Part shown: positions 25,182-35,348 of the stretch, one piece after another
How the letters are laid out: each line of letters opens with the position of its first letter
Position numbering within the stretch: the stretch's first letter is position 1
Source of the DNA: Armillaria gallica
Lineage: Eukaryota > Basidiomycota > Agaricomycetes > Agaricales > Physalacriaceae
Direction of reading: 5' to 3'
Assembly (NCBI GenBank): GCA_037576215.1
Contig: JBANDB010000005.1
Coordinates: forward strand, 1,364,001-1,428,000
DNA: 64,000 nucleotides
Made by a program: the position numbers and the translations under genes
Notes under the pieces: model-generated
What the model was told of the DNA's origin: nothing
The model's input: the letters and a program-made list of their open reading frames with translations, nothing else
Databases searched by the model: none

Positions 25182-25194
25182 GTTAGCTTGAAGC
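25182..25194 (+). promoter_or_regulatory. Putative self-priming PBS of Gypsy copy 2
   Basis: GTTAGCTTGAAGC immediately after the LTR. It is complementary to GCTTCGAGCTAC at 25014-25025 with one wobble and one bulged T. Together with the same pairing in copy 1, it supports self-priming from the transcript 5' end as known for Tf1/sushi elements. Confidence 0.5.
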
Positions 25195-25424
25195 TTTCTA
25201 CTATATCTCCCATCATACACTGAGGAGATCTTATATGACCACACCCCAACAACCGAAGTTCCAAAAGAATTGATGAGACCCGAGCCAGAAGAACGCTGCA
25301 GGAGGAAGGAGCAAAAAGCTGAAAGGACGCAAGGGAAGGAAGTACCCCAAATGTTCCCGAGACAAGCCTGCCCACAACACCGACCCCATCTCCTACAACT
25401 ACTGTGGATATTACAGAGGCGACT

Positions 25425-25568
25425 ATGATGCCAACCTCGACTGAAGACCAGTCCCTCCTTACCGCCCTAATCACACTCCTCGTCCTGACATATGCCAGTG
25501 TATGCCAGAAGAAATGTGGCCAGCCGGAACCATCGCAGCAATCGCTGTTTTGGGAACCATCCTCCTGA
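25425..25568 (+). CDS. Short hydrophobic ORF 1 in Gypsy leader
   Basis: 47 codons from ATG-ATG to TGA. A polar N-terminus (MMPTSTEDQS) is followed by a hydrophobic stretch LLTALITLLVLTYASV, then Cys/Lys (CQKKCG). It could be a single-pass membrane peptide or part of a larger, now frameshifted leader protein. No family recognised. It overlaps the next small ORF in another frame. Confidence 0.3.
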   Translation: MMPTSTEDQSLLTALITLLVLTYASVCQKKCGQPEPSQQSLFWEPSS

Positions 25569-25666
25569 TCTCCCTTGTCATTCTTATTTTCTTCAACTGT
25601 TTCCTCCTCATCCAAAGAATATGGCTCCACCGACTCCAACAACGGCTTCAAGGGACACAGACCTAG
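25514..25666 (+). CDS. Short hydrophobic ORF 2 in Gypsy leader
   Basis: 50 codons, MWPAGTIAAIAVLGTILLIS followed by LVILIFFNCFLLI, then a basic tail (QRIWLHRLQQRLQ) and a TAG. This is a textbook single transmembrane segment with positive residues on its C-terminal side. It overlaps the ORFs on both sides in different frames. No homology recognised; expression is unproven. Confidence 0.35.
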   Translation: MWPAGTIAAIAVLGTILLISLVILIFFNCFLLIQRIWLHRLQQRLQGTQT

Positions 25667-25764
25667 AAAGGCTGAACAGCACTCTCGGCATACTTGCCTA
25701 CATCACTTTTCGCATTGTCCTATATCAGATAATCGCTCTCTGGGGCAATATCGAACGACTTTGA
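25621..25764 (+). CDS. Short hydrophobic ORF 3 in Gypsy leader
   Basis: 47 codons; a polar first half (MAPPTPTTASRDTDLERLN) and a hydrophobic second half (LGILAYITFRIVLYQIIALW), ending in a TGA. Weaker than its neighbours and possibly a by-product of the overlapping frames. Confidence 0.22.
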   Translation: MAPPTPTTASRDTDLERLNSTLGILAYITFRIVLYQIIALWGNIERL

Positions 25765-25784
25765 CAACAACGCTGCCGACACCC

Positions 25785-28520
25785 ATGACCCCCGACCTGA
25801 CCTCTGCCCAAACCATCACCATCAGCACAGCCCTCATCGGGGCACTACTCATTTTCTTCTTTACTGCCCTCATCTTCCTTGCCTACCGGGAGGAGATCCG
25901 TCACCAACTCCAGCACTGGGGACTTTTGGTCCCTGTTAGAAACTGGTACAACCTCGACTACACACCCTTCCCAAGGCACTATGTCCTCCCCTGAATCCCC
26001 CAATGAACCAGTACCGGCTACCCCTCCTACTCCAATTCCCCAGGAAACTTGACGACTTCAACAACAATGTCTCACCGCCGCCACCGAACAAGCACCCACC
26101 TATCCCATGCCTCCTCAACCGAGGACATCCAGAGTAGGGCACAGACCCAGACAATTCAGCAGCCCCGAAATGCAACCCCCGGGTCCAGCAATGTTCTGAG
26201 AACCCCCAGTCCACACCCCATCCCCATGACCAGGGAGGTATGGACTCACGTCCTTGACAGACCAAACCAGGACCCTGACTACCCTGTGGGGACCTGGCAA
26301 CTAGATGATACCCCCACCAACCTTCAGATATGGGATCAACCAGTGGCCCCACCAGATATTCCAGGCTTCACCGCTGCAGAACTGGGGGTACTGGTCATCA
26401 CCATATGCGATACCGACAGTGATGACCCCGCTTCTGCATACCCCGGGGGCCCAATACTGATACAGTGCCCAGTACCCCGAGTGGTTATCCCACACCCCGA
26501 CCACCTCGGACTGGGGATCCAAATGGCTCCAAGGGGAAGGTTCCTGGACTCCGATGCCGAGGACACCGACTCCCCAGCCAAGGACTTCTTCACCTACCAG
26601 CAGCGACTTGTCTGCAACCACAAGTTTGACCTGCTCCGATACGACCATCAGGGTTGTGAATGTACTGTCGGAGACCCCTTCTACCCACACTGAACCGACT
26701 ATGACTGGCCGGAACTCTCCATCCGAGATTGAGAGATCCTTGGACCTGAGCGAACCGCCGCCTGGGATCTCAGGTGGCAGGACCTGGAGTGGCGGTTCAA
26801 TGCCCAGAATCGAAGAGAGCGGGAACCTATGGGCTACTTCCTCGCCACCGAACGAGGAGACCCCATTCAGGGAACCCTCACCCAACAACATGATACGATC
26901 ATGGCTCAGATCTTCGAGAACCAAGACCAAGACCAATACCCGCCCGCCATGGGGAACCTCATATGAGATGTACGGTTCTGTACCACTGATGCGCAGAGGG
27001 CACTGGAGGACACCCTCCACCCCTTGGCCACATGAGAGAATGACCACCTCCAGAACCGGGAACTGGGGCCAGAGCTTTGACACCTTCCACTACCTCTTCC
27101 CCGCCAGGTTCATCTCTTCTCAGGACCCGACAGACATCCCTGATTTTGAAGTCAGGCCTCTCCCTGACTCCCCTCCGATAACGTGCGACCCTCGACGACT
27201 GGGCTACCAAGGCCCATTCCCCAGTAGAATCATTGCGGGTGCCGGTGAAGGAGCACAGATGGAAGGGATGGAAGCTGAAGGAACAGGTGGAGGAGTATGG
27301 CAGACAGCGGAGGAGCGACTTGTGCAGATGGAGGTGCAGTACGCCCAGTTGCGAACGGAGAACATCACACTCAAGGAGGAGCTGACAAAAGCAAAGAAGA
27401 AGAAGGAGCCAGACTGAGGATGCCCCTCGCGACCAGGTCCACAACGAGATTAATTCTTGATCCCCTGACCCCCCAGATACAATGGACCACCTCCCCAGGG
27501 GCCCCTAGGCACCTGGCCAGAGGACAAGACTCCCGCCTATGCCAGGGTCAAACCTATTCTAATAAAGGCCCCACTACCCTTCTCGGGCAAGCATGACGAC
27601 ATCGAGCGGTTCCTAGGAGACTGCGTGACCTACTTCGAGGTCCATCGCAGGCACTACCAAGGAATCCCCTCCTTCCAGGTGGTTTTCGCCATGTCGCACC
27701 TGGAAGGCGACGCCCAGAGCTGGTGGGTCCACCTCTGAGACAACTACTGGTATATACCAGCTGAGCCTGACTACAGTGCCAACAAAGAAGACATCCATGA
27801 CTATGATGCCGGACCGTGATACCGATTTCCATCCTGGGATGACTTTGTCGATATCTTCCGTGATCACTTCCGAGACCCAGCCATCAAGCTCGTCCATGAG
27901 AAATGGATGGGCGAACTCCACATGGGAACCAACCCCACCCACGTCTACTTCTGCAAGCTAGAGCAAGAGGCCAAACTCGCCAATCAACTTGCTGATGAGA
28001 CCGATCAGGAGGCACTAGTTCACGCAGTAAGGAAGGGGATTCCTCCTTCGTATGGTGCCATCATTGCAGACATCGGGTTTGCGGTTCCCCACACATACCC
28101 TGAATGGAAGCGCCGAATCCTCCAGATGTATGATGAGCGCCAGAAACAGAAGGTCTTTAACCAGACCCACAAAATCGATGCCTGTCGTGACAAGCACCCC
28201 CATGGCACAACCAGAAGCAGATTACTGCCACCAGAAGCAAGCCCACTACAGGTGGCACAACAGGTTCCTTGGCAGGCAAGACGACCAGTGATGCGAAGAA
28301 TCGAGATGCGGGGGCAGGTGGGTAACCCCAACCGGGACGGACATGCAAATGCAGGTAGATAGGGCCCGATATATGAAGGAAGGGCTGTGCTTCACATGCA
28401 GCGGCAAGGGGCACCTTGGCAAGGACTGCCCAATGAAGAAGGCAAAGAAGGAGATACATGCGGTGGAGATGGTCAAAGTGCCGCTCTCCCAGGACACTAA
28501 GATTGAAGAGATAAAAGAGT
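25785..28520 (+). pseudogene. Gypsy copy 2 gag polyprotein (TM segment, capsid, zinc knuckle)
   Basis: From ATG 25785 one frame encodes a hydrophobic segment (ISTALIGALLIFFFTALIFL, residues ~14-33) and then basic residues. It runs, through TGA codons only, to about 27100 as a Pro/Asp-rich N-terminal region. In the next frame, 26554-27417 ends in a Glu/Lys-rich coiled-coil-like tail (EELTKAKKKKE). A capsid domain follows at 27541-28200 (LPFSGKHDDIERFLGDCVTY, MSHLEGDAQSWWVHL, FPSWDDFVDIFRDHF). A frameshift lies near 28190-28300. The CCHC knuckle CFTCSGKGHLGKDC is at 28388-28429. At least eight in-frame stops, all but one TGA, mostly where arginine (CGA) is expected; one TAA lies near 27451. Dead, but readable end to end. 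Confidence 0.85.
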
Positions 28521-29557
28521 AGGTCGTCTGGGTTCTGATTCGCCCACAACGACCAAGGACTATACTAGTACACCCCCCAATTCTGCTGGACAGTCACTTG
28601 CAGTTTTATCTACATACATTTCTACTACCACGCATTCAGCTATACCCCGACCCCTATGTGCAGGGTTCGTTTCTACTTACACGACCTCTAGTACCTATAA
28701 CAAAATTGATATGAACAATGTACAGCCTATGCGCCAACAGTTTCTGACTTTCTCGCCGTGACCAGTTACAGAATCAGCAAACCAATACCGCACCCTTTCA
28801 GGCATGACTAACGACCTTCTAGATTTCCCTCCTCCACAAGGAGGGATAGTTGTGGGCCCTCTCATGTATGCCAAAGAGGGAGAAATCCCTGCAACACAAC
28901 TGGCTAGTACCTCACCACGAGTGAACACATCGATCAAAAAGGCGACCACCATATCACCACCCGTCTTAACAGCGGAACCCCAGTTCTGACTGGATGGGGC
29001 AAGGGAACAAGCACCTTCACCTGCAAAGGGTCATGCCCCCCTTGACAAAGCAGCCTCCCAGGCGCAGAAAATAGCCTCGGTGAAATCTGTCCTGGATCAG
29101 GGGAATACTGCAAGGAACGAGTCCCGACAAGGGACTCTGATCATCAAGACCATGCGCATTACAGACCAAGGGTCAATGCTGAAAGATCCGCCACGTTCTG
29201 CGCTGTCATTTGACAAGCCACATCCTGTGTGATTGATGGGCTTGTCCAGCAAGAGTCCTGGGAGCGTGACCACCCATCAAGACAAAGGGTGATCCAAGGA
29301 CAGGATAGCCCCTTGGCAGGGATCGAATGATTCACTAAGTCCTGAGGGAGCAGGCCAAGCTGGTAAGCCCACTTTGGCAGCTCAAGTTAGGCCCGCTGTC
29401 GCCTCTGGTGATGGCCCCGAGGTCCAGACAAACTTGCGACATTCGGCTGCCTCCAATGAGGCCCAGACAGCTAACTCCCTTGGTGCTCCTGACAAAGATG
29501 CATATGAGACAAGAACCATTGGATGTGCAACGGCCCCCAGCCTTAGCAGTCAAAATT
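28521..29557 (+). pseudogene. Gypsy copy 2 linker between zinc knuckle and protease
   Basis: Continuation of the polyprotein before the protease, low-complexity and polar, with several stops and frame changes. It is cut at 29557 by the insertion of the tyrosine-recombinase element; the reading resumes at 35349. No domain is recognisable in this part. Confidence 0.5.
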
Positions 29558-29635
29558 ATATATCAATCACTGTCAATTGACAGGCCAGCTGATAAATCCA
29601 GACTGTCAATTGACTGGCCACCTAAATAAAGTATT
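29558..29635. repeat. Left inverted terminal repeat of recombinase element
   Basis: 78 bp, pairing with 35271-35348 (position sum 64906) with one G/A difference. It holds two copies of the palindromic core TGTCAATTGAC followed by (A/T)GGCC, about 35 bp apart, possibly recombinase binding sites. Confidence 0.92.
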
Positions 29636-29844
29636 CTAATTGCATCACTCCCTTAGGACTCTGATGTAGCCAAAAGCAGCCCCCTGGAAACGTTTCCAGG
29701 AGGCCCTAAAAACATCAATTTCAGCACGTCATGTGTCAGAGCCAGTAATGTGGTAATAGAGAGAAGAAATTGTGAAGAAAGAGCGAGAAAGGTTGTTGGA
29801 AAGGAAGATGAGATTGAAGATGGGAAGGACAGCGACACAAGGAT

Positions 29845-30883
29845 TCAGAACGATTGGGTCGATCTAGTGGCTTCTCTTTGGGAGAATAGAATAGCCTGAA
29901 GGAGTACAGGGTTCTTTCGTATGTAGATCTGAAAGGTATCAGTCGACCAATGCCCTGTAGCTTGTGATATGCAGGGCTGTGCCATCTTCAGCTAGTCCAG
30001 TGGCACCACCAGCTTGCATGCATTGCCCTGTGATGCGCTTGTCTGGGAAAACTGTCCTGAGTTTGTGAAGGAACCATCCATGTGTAGGACAGTCCACATT
30101 TTCTCAGACCCAGAGCAATGGATGAATTGGGAAAAGCTTGTCCTGAGAAGCGATGTATGTGGCAAAGGGAACATGTGGATCCACAGTGTCTTGGCACTTG
30201 ATGATGATCCTGTTGCCCTCGAAAGATGTATCAGCTTTGTGAGCGAGCAGCCAAAAGGAGTAAGAATTGTCATGAATCTCCACACTTGCCTGTCGAGTGA
30301 GTTTCCTCCAGTCCCACAACTCCTTTGAATCAGGCATGCTTATTTCTGCTAAGCGTAGAAGGCCATAGAACCCAGTAAGGATCATAGCCACAAAGAGCAA
30401 GTCATCATGAGATGTAGAGGCATTGAACTTGTCAAGAACAAGTTGTAACTGGGGACAGGTGAGGGGCAGTTTATGTTTAACTGTGGTGCCATGCAATCAC
30501 ATGCATCCCTTCAGAGTCCATTTGATGAGTAAGGACTTGTGGATAGCATGGACATCGGGGAAGTAATGTTCGAGTTGATTGCAGATGCCTGAAAGATAAG
30601 AGTCCACCGATTTGGGCTTGATATGATATGACATGTAGACGACAAAGAAGCTGAGCATGTCTGGTGTCGGTTCAATAGGGAAGTCGTGTTGCTGACAGAA
30701 AGAAATGTATGAATTGAGGGCAGAGATGTATGTATGAGCTGTTCCCGTATCAATTGCAAACCCAAGAGCAACAGAACGTTCGTGAACTAAGCATTCCACG
30801 GTCCATGCATCACAATGCGGTTGTCTAGCCCCTTTTGACAATGAAAATTTTCGAGCCATAGAACTTTGGTGGTGTGAGAACAA
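29845..30883 (-). pseudogene. Tyrosine recombinase
   Basis: Catalyses strand exchange in YR-type mobile elements. N-terminal SAM-like/core-binding half: AIDTGTAHTYISALNSYISF near residue 45, then SYHIKPKSVDSYLSGI and LPLTCPQLQLVLDKF. Catalytic half: TGFYGLLRLAEIS (box I arginine) near 30380; box II GQCMQAGGATGLAEDG near 30020, where the expected catalytic arginine of the LRxGG-type motif is Gln; then GHWSTDTFQIYIRKNPVLLQ near 29935 with the tyrosine nucleophile. TGA replaces arginine after KGCM (near 30499) and after LLWV (near 30102), and a 1-nt frameshift precedes GHWST. The protein is therefore inactive in this copy. The length without breaks (about 340 residues) is normal for the family. 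Confidence 0.85.
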
Positions 30884-31139
30884 TTTAACCAGTGTTCAGG
30901 TTCTGAATCGTTGCAGCTTGTGCTAATTGAAGACTCCTAGTAAACACCTAACATAGTGTTCAGGAGTCTGGTTGTCTTGATGGAAAGGGGAGAGAAGAGG
31001 AAAGTAGCGCAGGTGTCTCAGATGCTATAGCTGTGACAAAAAATATAGACCGTGTGTTGATACAAGCTGAGGATAAAACTCGCGAGCTCACTTAACAAAG
31101 TGTTCAAGTGGATCGTTTGTCATTTCCGATGCGTGGGCA

Positions 31140-32336
31140 TCTTGTAATCACATGTTTCAGGTCTCAGCAAATGACGCAGACATGGATGTGGCGGCACTTG
31201 TTGCCAAAGTGGCACTCTCCCCAGTTGTAATTCCTGCAGACCTCATCGGAGACGGCAGGACCTGGATTCTGAGATACCAGTTTTGGTTTGGCTATGACCT
31301 TCTTAGACGTCTCCATTGTGCCCTGGACAACAGCAATTCCAACTGAGTCAATGTATGCCGTCTTCTCATGCATAAACTCATGGAAGTCTGAGAATAGGAT
31401 ATCATGTCTCGAACCAATGATGATGCGAGCTGCACGGTCGTAGTTGATGACTCGATAGTGGAGGGACGAGTGGCAGATACTGAAAAGCTTGTTGACATGT
31501 CACATGTAAGCATTGAGTTTGCATCCTCGTGATGGGAACGCAAAGAGCACGGCTTCAGTATAAGCCTGCCATGCAATAACCCAATGGCCGTGTTCAGTGA
31601 TCTTGTTGCTCGATTTCATGGAATCAAGTGCGATGGAAACCCCTTCACCAATCTCCATAGTTATCTCCTTGTCTATGGTTGCCAAGTTAATGCTGGCAAA
31701 GATCTCATCAAAGTCCACAGCATCATCCTGAAGAACAGCTGTCCATAACTTTTCAGGTAGGCTAGGGCAGTCAACTGACATTCGAAGGTCTCGTTTTGCT
31801 TTCTTAATGTTCTTTCCATAGACTTGAATGAGGCGGCGAATTTTGATCACTTCTGGGTGAAGTGTAGGCTTAGCCCCCATCAAGCTAGGAAAACACCAAG
31901 CATAAGAAGACTGAGGTTTGTCGGAGTCAGAACCCGAGTCTGTGGATGATTCTGACGATGTGGTAGCCTGCTTGCATTGTTTCCTATGCTTGTTGTGAAC
32001 CTTCCGTTTCCTTTTCTTGTTCTTTTCTCCAGAATCACTCTCTCGCTCTGTGTCGGCTTCACCCTCTGATGGATCTCCCTTGATAGGTTTTCCTCTCTCT
32101 GCTGCCATCTTAGTCTGCTCGATGTAAGTGAGAACCTGCTGCACATATGGGCGTGAGAGAGGTTCAGCCATTTTGGGACCCAGGTCTAACTTCACTGCTG
32201 CTTTGCCAACAGTTCTGTAAAGCAGGGTAAGGGTCTGCGACTTGGTTCTTTTGCCATCACGAAAATCTTGGACTATGGATTCGAGGGAGGCAATGATTTC
32301 CTTACCGAACTGAGGTGTGTTGCCCATGTCAGACAT
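31140..32336 (-). pseudogene. Gag-like/CCCH-finger ORF of recombinase element
   Basis: Start chosen at ATG 32336 (MSDMGNTPQFGKEIIAS); the frame is open further upstream into the inverted repeat, but that part looks like leader. Regions in order: helical N-terminus; strongly charged Ser/Glu/Lys linker (EGEADTERESDSGEKNKKRK); a conserved-looking C-terminal domain (WVIAWQAYTEAVLFAFPSR); a TGA near 31500 at a probable arginine; then HYRVINYDRAARIIIGSRHD; and finally CRNYNWGECHFGNKCRHIHVCVIC near 31230-31164, a Cys/His zinc finger (described family pattern C-x-YN-x-G-x-C...C-x3-H). The layout is that of the nucleic-acid-binding partner ORF seen beside recombinases of this type in mushrooms. Confidence 0.7.
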
Positions 32337-32451
32337 AGCAAAAGGTAATGATACGGAGTAGAGGATGGAATATAATGATATTAAAATAATAACTGAAAAG
32401 ACTACGATACCGAGTCTGGGAGGACAGTGAGGGGATGAGTGAGAGAGCGAT

Positions 32452-33813
32452 TTTTTGTCACTGTGACTAAAGCAGGACATTGTCACAGCCTCCCCTTTGA
32501 TGGCTGTTGCACTGCCACCCTCCTCTCTGCTCATTGTCAGGGTCTCCCACCCTCCCTCCCATTGTTGTGCACTTTTTTCTTTTTGGGAAAGTTGCTTTCA
32601 AAATCTCCAAAATGCTTGTGGGCCTCATTTCCACCCTCCCACTCACTGTTTTAGGCCAAAATTGGAGATTTGAGGTCTTCTAAAAATATATTATGGATTA
32701 GTAAGCTGACCGCATGCCTCCCGAGCGCCTGGAGGCTGGATTCAGCCTCGGGAGACTGGATGTAGTGTGGCAGTGCAGCCAATTGATGGGATCAGCCATC
32801 AATATCAGGCCATTTTCGGAAAAATCTGGGATTGGGGTGGTTTCTGGGTACTGGATGGGCCAGGGGATGGTACTAGTATATGCCTAAATATAAATAACAT
32901 AAAAGCGAACCCTCTGGTGAGATATGGGGGCCCTGGGGAGTGGGTAAAAAGGGTAAAATAGTGAAAAATAGCGGAAAATCGCACAAAACTCGCGTTTTGG
33001 GGTTGCTACGTGCATCAGATCGCTTCGAAAACTTGACTAATGAATTCCCTGGCCTTGAAAACCCTAAACCGACTCCTCTACAGTACATGTGGCGCATTTT
33101 ATAGCTAGGCATAATCGGGAAAATTGGCTTTTTATGGTGCTGCGTACATTGGATCACTCCAGAGATATTACCAATCAATTTATACACCATGAAAACCCTA
33201 GAATACATCTTCATATGCTATATATGACTGCTGGAATCCAATAAAAAATGGGGGATTGGGGAGAAATACGGTTTATTTAGTTTTCTAGCCATCGCGTCGG
33301 TCCGGGGACATCACCAATCGATTCCTCGACCTTTAAACCCCCAAACAACTCTTGGTTTCATTTGTGGGGTCTCAGTATCGATCATCATAATGATATAACT
33401 GTTTAGGAGGAGCACACATGGAAACTCGCATTTCTGAGCTTCGGAAAACTTCGGAGTTGTTGCCAATGAATTCTTTGACCTTGAAAACCCCAGAATAGCC
33501 CAAGAACATAATACAAACCTTCAGAATACATGGAGAAAAGTATGATAGTGAAAATCTGCGAAATACCTTATAGCTCGCATTTCTGAGAGTTGGGGAAGGT
33601 AATTCTGGTATAAAATACACTATATATATTGTATAATAGTGTGTACAAAAGATTAGGATGATCCGACATGTATTGGTAGAGATATAAGGAGATCTTTCTG
33701 AAAATGAGAAGGAGCACCCCTCAGATTTCGATGTTCTGGTATTCCTATGGCCTGGGGACTATCAGATTCGGATTCCTGGACCCAAAAAACCTGAGACTCA
33801 TCTATCATCCATG
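32452..33813. repeat. Left arm of 1.36-kb near-perfect inverted repeat
   Basis: Exact reverse complement of 33910-35272 apart from a 1-base G-run length difference near 33262/34461 (position sums change from 67724 to 67723 there). The arm is built from degenerate ~140-bp units: a motif like (C/T)CAAT(G/C)(A/G)ATTC followed by CTTGAAAACCC recurs near 33039, 33173, 33316 and 33465. Confidence 0.95.
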
Positions 33814-33909
33814 GGGTTCATGTGTCAAAACTCCGAAGTAATGAGGTGCTCTCATTTATGCACAAAGTTATGCTGTCTGCATGGATGATGCACTAGTAAA
33901 AATTACCCT

Positions 33910-35272
33910 CATGGATGATAGATGAGTCTCAGGTTTTTTGGGTCCAGGAATCCGAATCTGATAGTCCCCAGGCCATAGGAATACCAGAACATCGAAATCT
34001 GAGGGGTGCTCCTTCTCATTTTCAGAAAGATCTCCTTATATCTCTACCAATACATGTCGGATCATCCTAATCTTTTGTACACACTATTATACAATATATA
34101 TAGTGTATTTTATACCAGAATTACCTTCCCCAACTCTCAGAAATGCGAGCTATAAGGTATTTCGCAGATTTTCACTATCATACTTTTCTCCATGTATTCT
34201 GAAGGTTTGTATTATGTTCTTGGGCTATTCTGGGGTTTTCAAGGTCAAAGAATTCATTGGCAACAACTCCGAAGTTTTCCGAAGCTCAGAAATGCGAGTT
34301 TCCATGTGTGCTCCTCCTAAACAGTTATATCATTATGATGATCGATACTGAGACCCCACAAATGAAACCAAGAGTTGTTTGGGGGTTTAAAGGTCGAGGA
34401 ATCGATTGGTGATGTCCCCGGACCGACGCGATGGCTAGAAAACTAAATAAACCGTATTTCTCCCCCAATCCCCCATTTTTTATTGGATTCCAGCAGTCAT
34501 ATATAGCATATGAAGATGTATTCTAGGGTTTTCATGGTGTATAAATTGATTGGTAATATCTCTGGAGTGATCCAATGTACGCAGCACCATAAAAAGCCAA
34601 TTTTCCCGATTATGCCTAGCTATAAAATGCGCCACATGTACTGTAGAGGAGTCGGTTTAGGGTTTTCAAGGCCAGGGAATTCATTAGTCAAGTTTTCGAA
34701 GCGATCTGATGCACGTAGCAACCCCAAAACGCGAGTTTTGTGCGATTTTCCGCTATTTTTCACTATTTTACCCTTTTTACCCACTCCCCAGGGCCCCCAT
34801 ATCTCACCAGAGGGTTCGCTTTTATGTTATTTATATTTAGGCATATACTAGTACCATCCCCTGGCCCATCCAGTACCCAGAAACCACCCCAATCCCAGAT
34901 TTTTCCGAAAATGGCCTGATATTGATGGCTGATCCCATCAATTGGCTGCACTGCCACACTACATCCAGTCTCCCGAGGCTGAATCCAGCCTCCAGGCGCT
35001 CGGGAGGCATGCGGTCAGCTTACTAATCCATAATATATTTTTAGAAGACCTCAAATCTCCAATTTTGGCCTAAAACAGTGAGTGGGAGGGTGGAAATGAG
35101 GCCCACAAGCATTTTGGAGATTTTGAAAGCAACTTTCCCAAAAAGAAAAAAGTGCACAACAATGGGAGGGAGGGTGGGAGACCCTGACAATGAGCAGAGA
35201 GGAGGGTGGCAGTGCAACAGCCATCAAAGGGGAGGCTGTGACAATGTCCTGCTTTAGTCACAGTGACAAAAA
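33910..35272. repeat. Right arm of 1.36-kb near-perfect inverted repeat
   Basis: Mirror of 32452-33813 across a loop of about 97 bases (33814-33909). Its outer edge runs straight into the right terminal repeat (35271-35348), while the left arm's outer edge runs into the leader of the gag-like ORF. Frames of up to 113 codons on both arms are mirror images and have no coding features. Confidence 0.95.
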
Positions 35273-35348
35273 TACTTTATTTAGGTGGCCAGTCAATTGA
35301 CAGTCTGGATTTATCAGCTGGCCTGTCAATTGATAGTGATTGATATAT
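35271..35348. repeat. Right inverted terminal repeat of recombinase element
   Basis: Reverse complement of 29558-29635 with one mismatch. Gypsy coding sequence resumes at 35349. Confidence 0.92.

Larger units (their letters stand above)
29558..35348 (-). mobile_element. Tyrosine-recombinase element (DIRS/Crypton-like) nested in Gypsy
   Basis: 5.79 kb bounded by 78-bp inverted terminal repeats (29558-29635 and 35271-35348, 77 of 78 identical). In element direction (minus) it has: right terminus, a 1.36-kb inverted-repeat arm, a loop of about 97 bases, the second arm, a gag-like ORF with CCCH finger, a tyrosine recombinase, left terminus. Inverted termini plus gag-like and recombinase ORFs recall DIRS retroelements, but no reverse transcriptase lies between the two ORFs (only about 280 bp separate them). 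It is either a non-autonomous DIRS-like element or a Crypton-like DNA element. No clear target duplication, as expected for recombinase-mediated insertion. Confidence 0.85.

Noticed and set aside
26301..27083. 260-codon minus-strand ORF
   Set aside because: Lies antisense to the Gypsy gag; Gly/Val-rich composition is the mirror of the Pro/Thr-rich gag region.
33372..34851. Mirror-image ORFs of 82 and 113 codons
   Set aside because: Both strands of an inverted repeat give identical frames by definition; no coding character.
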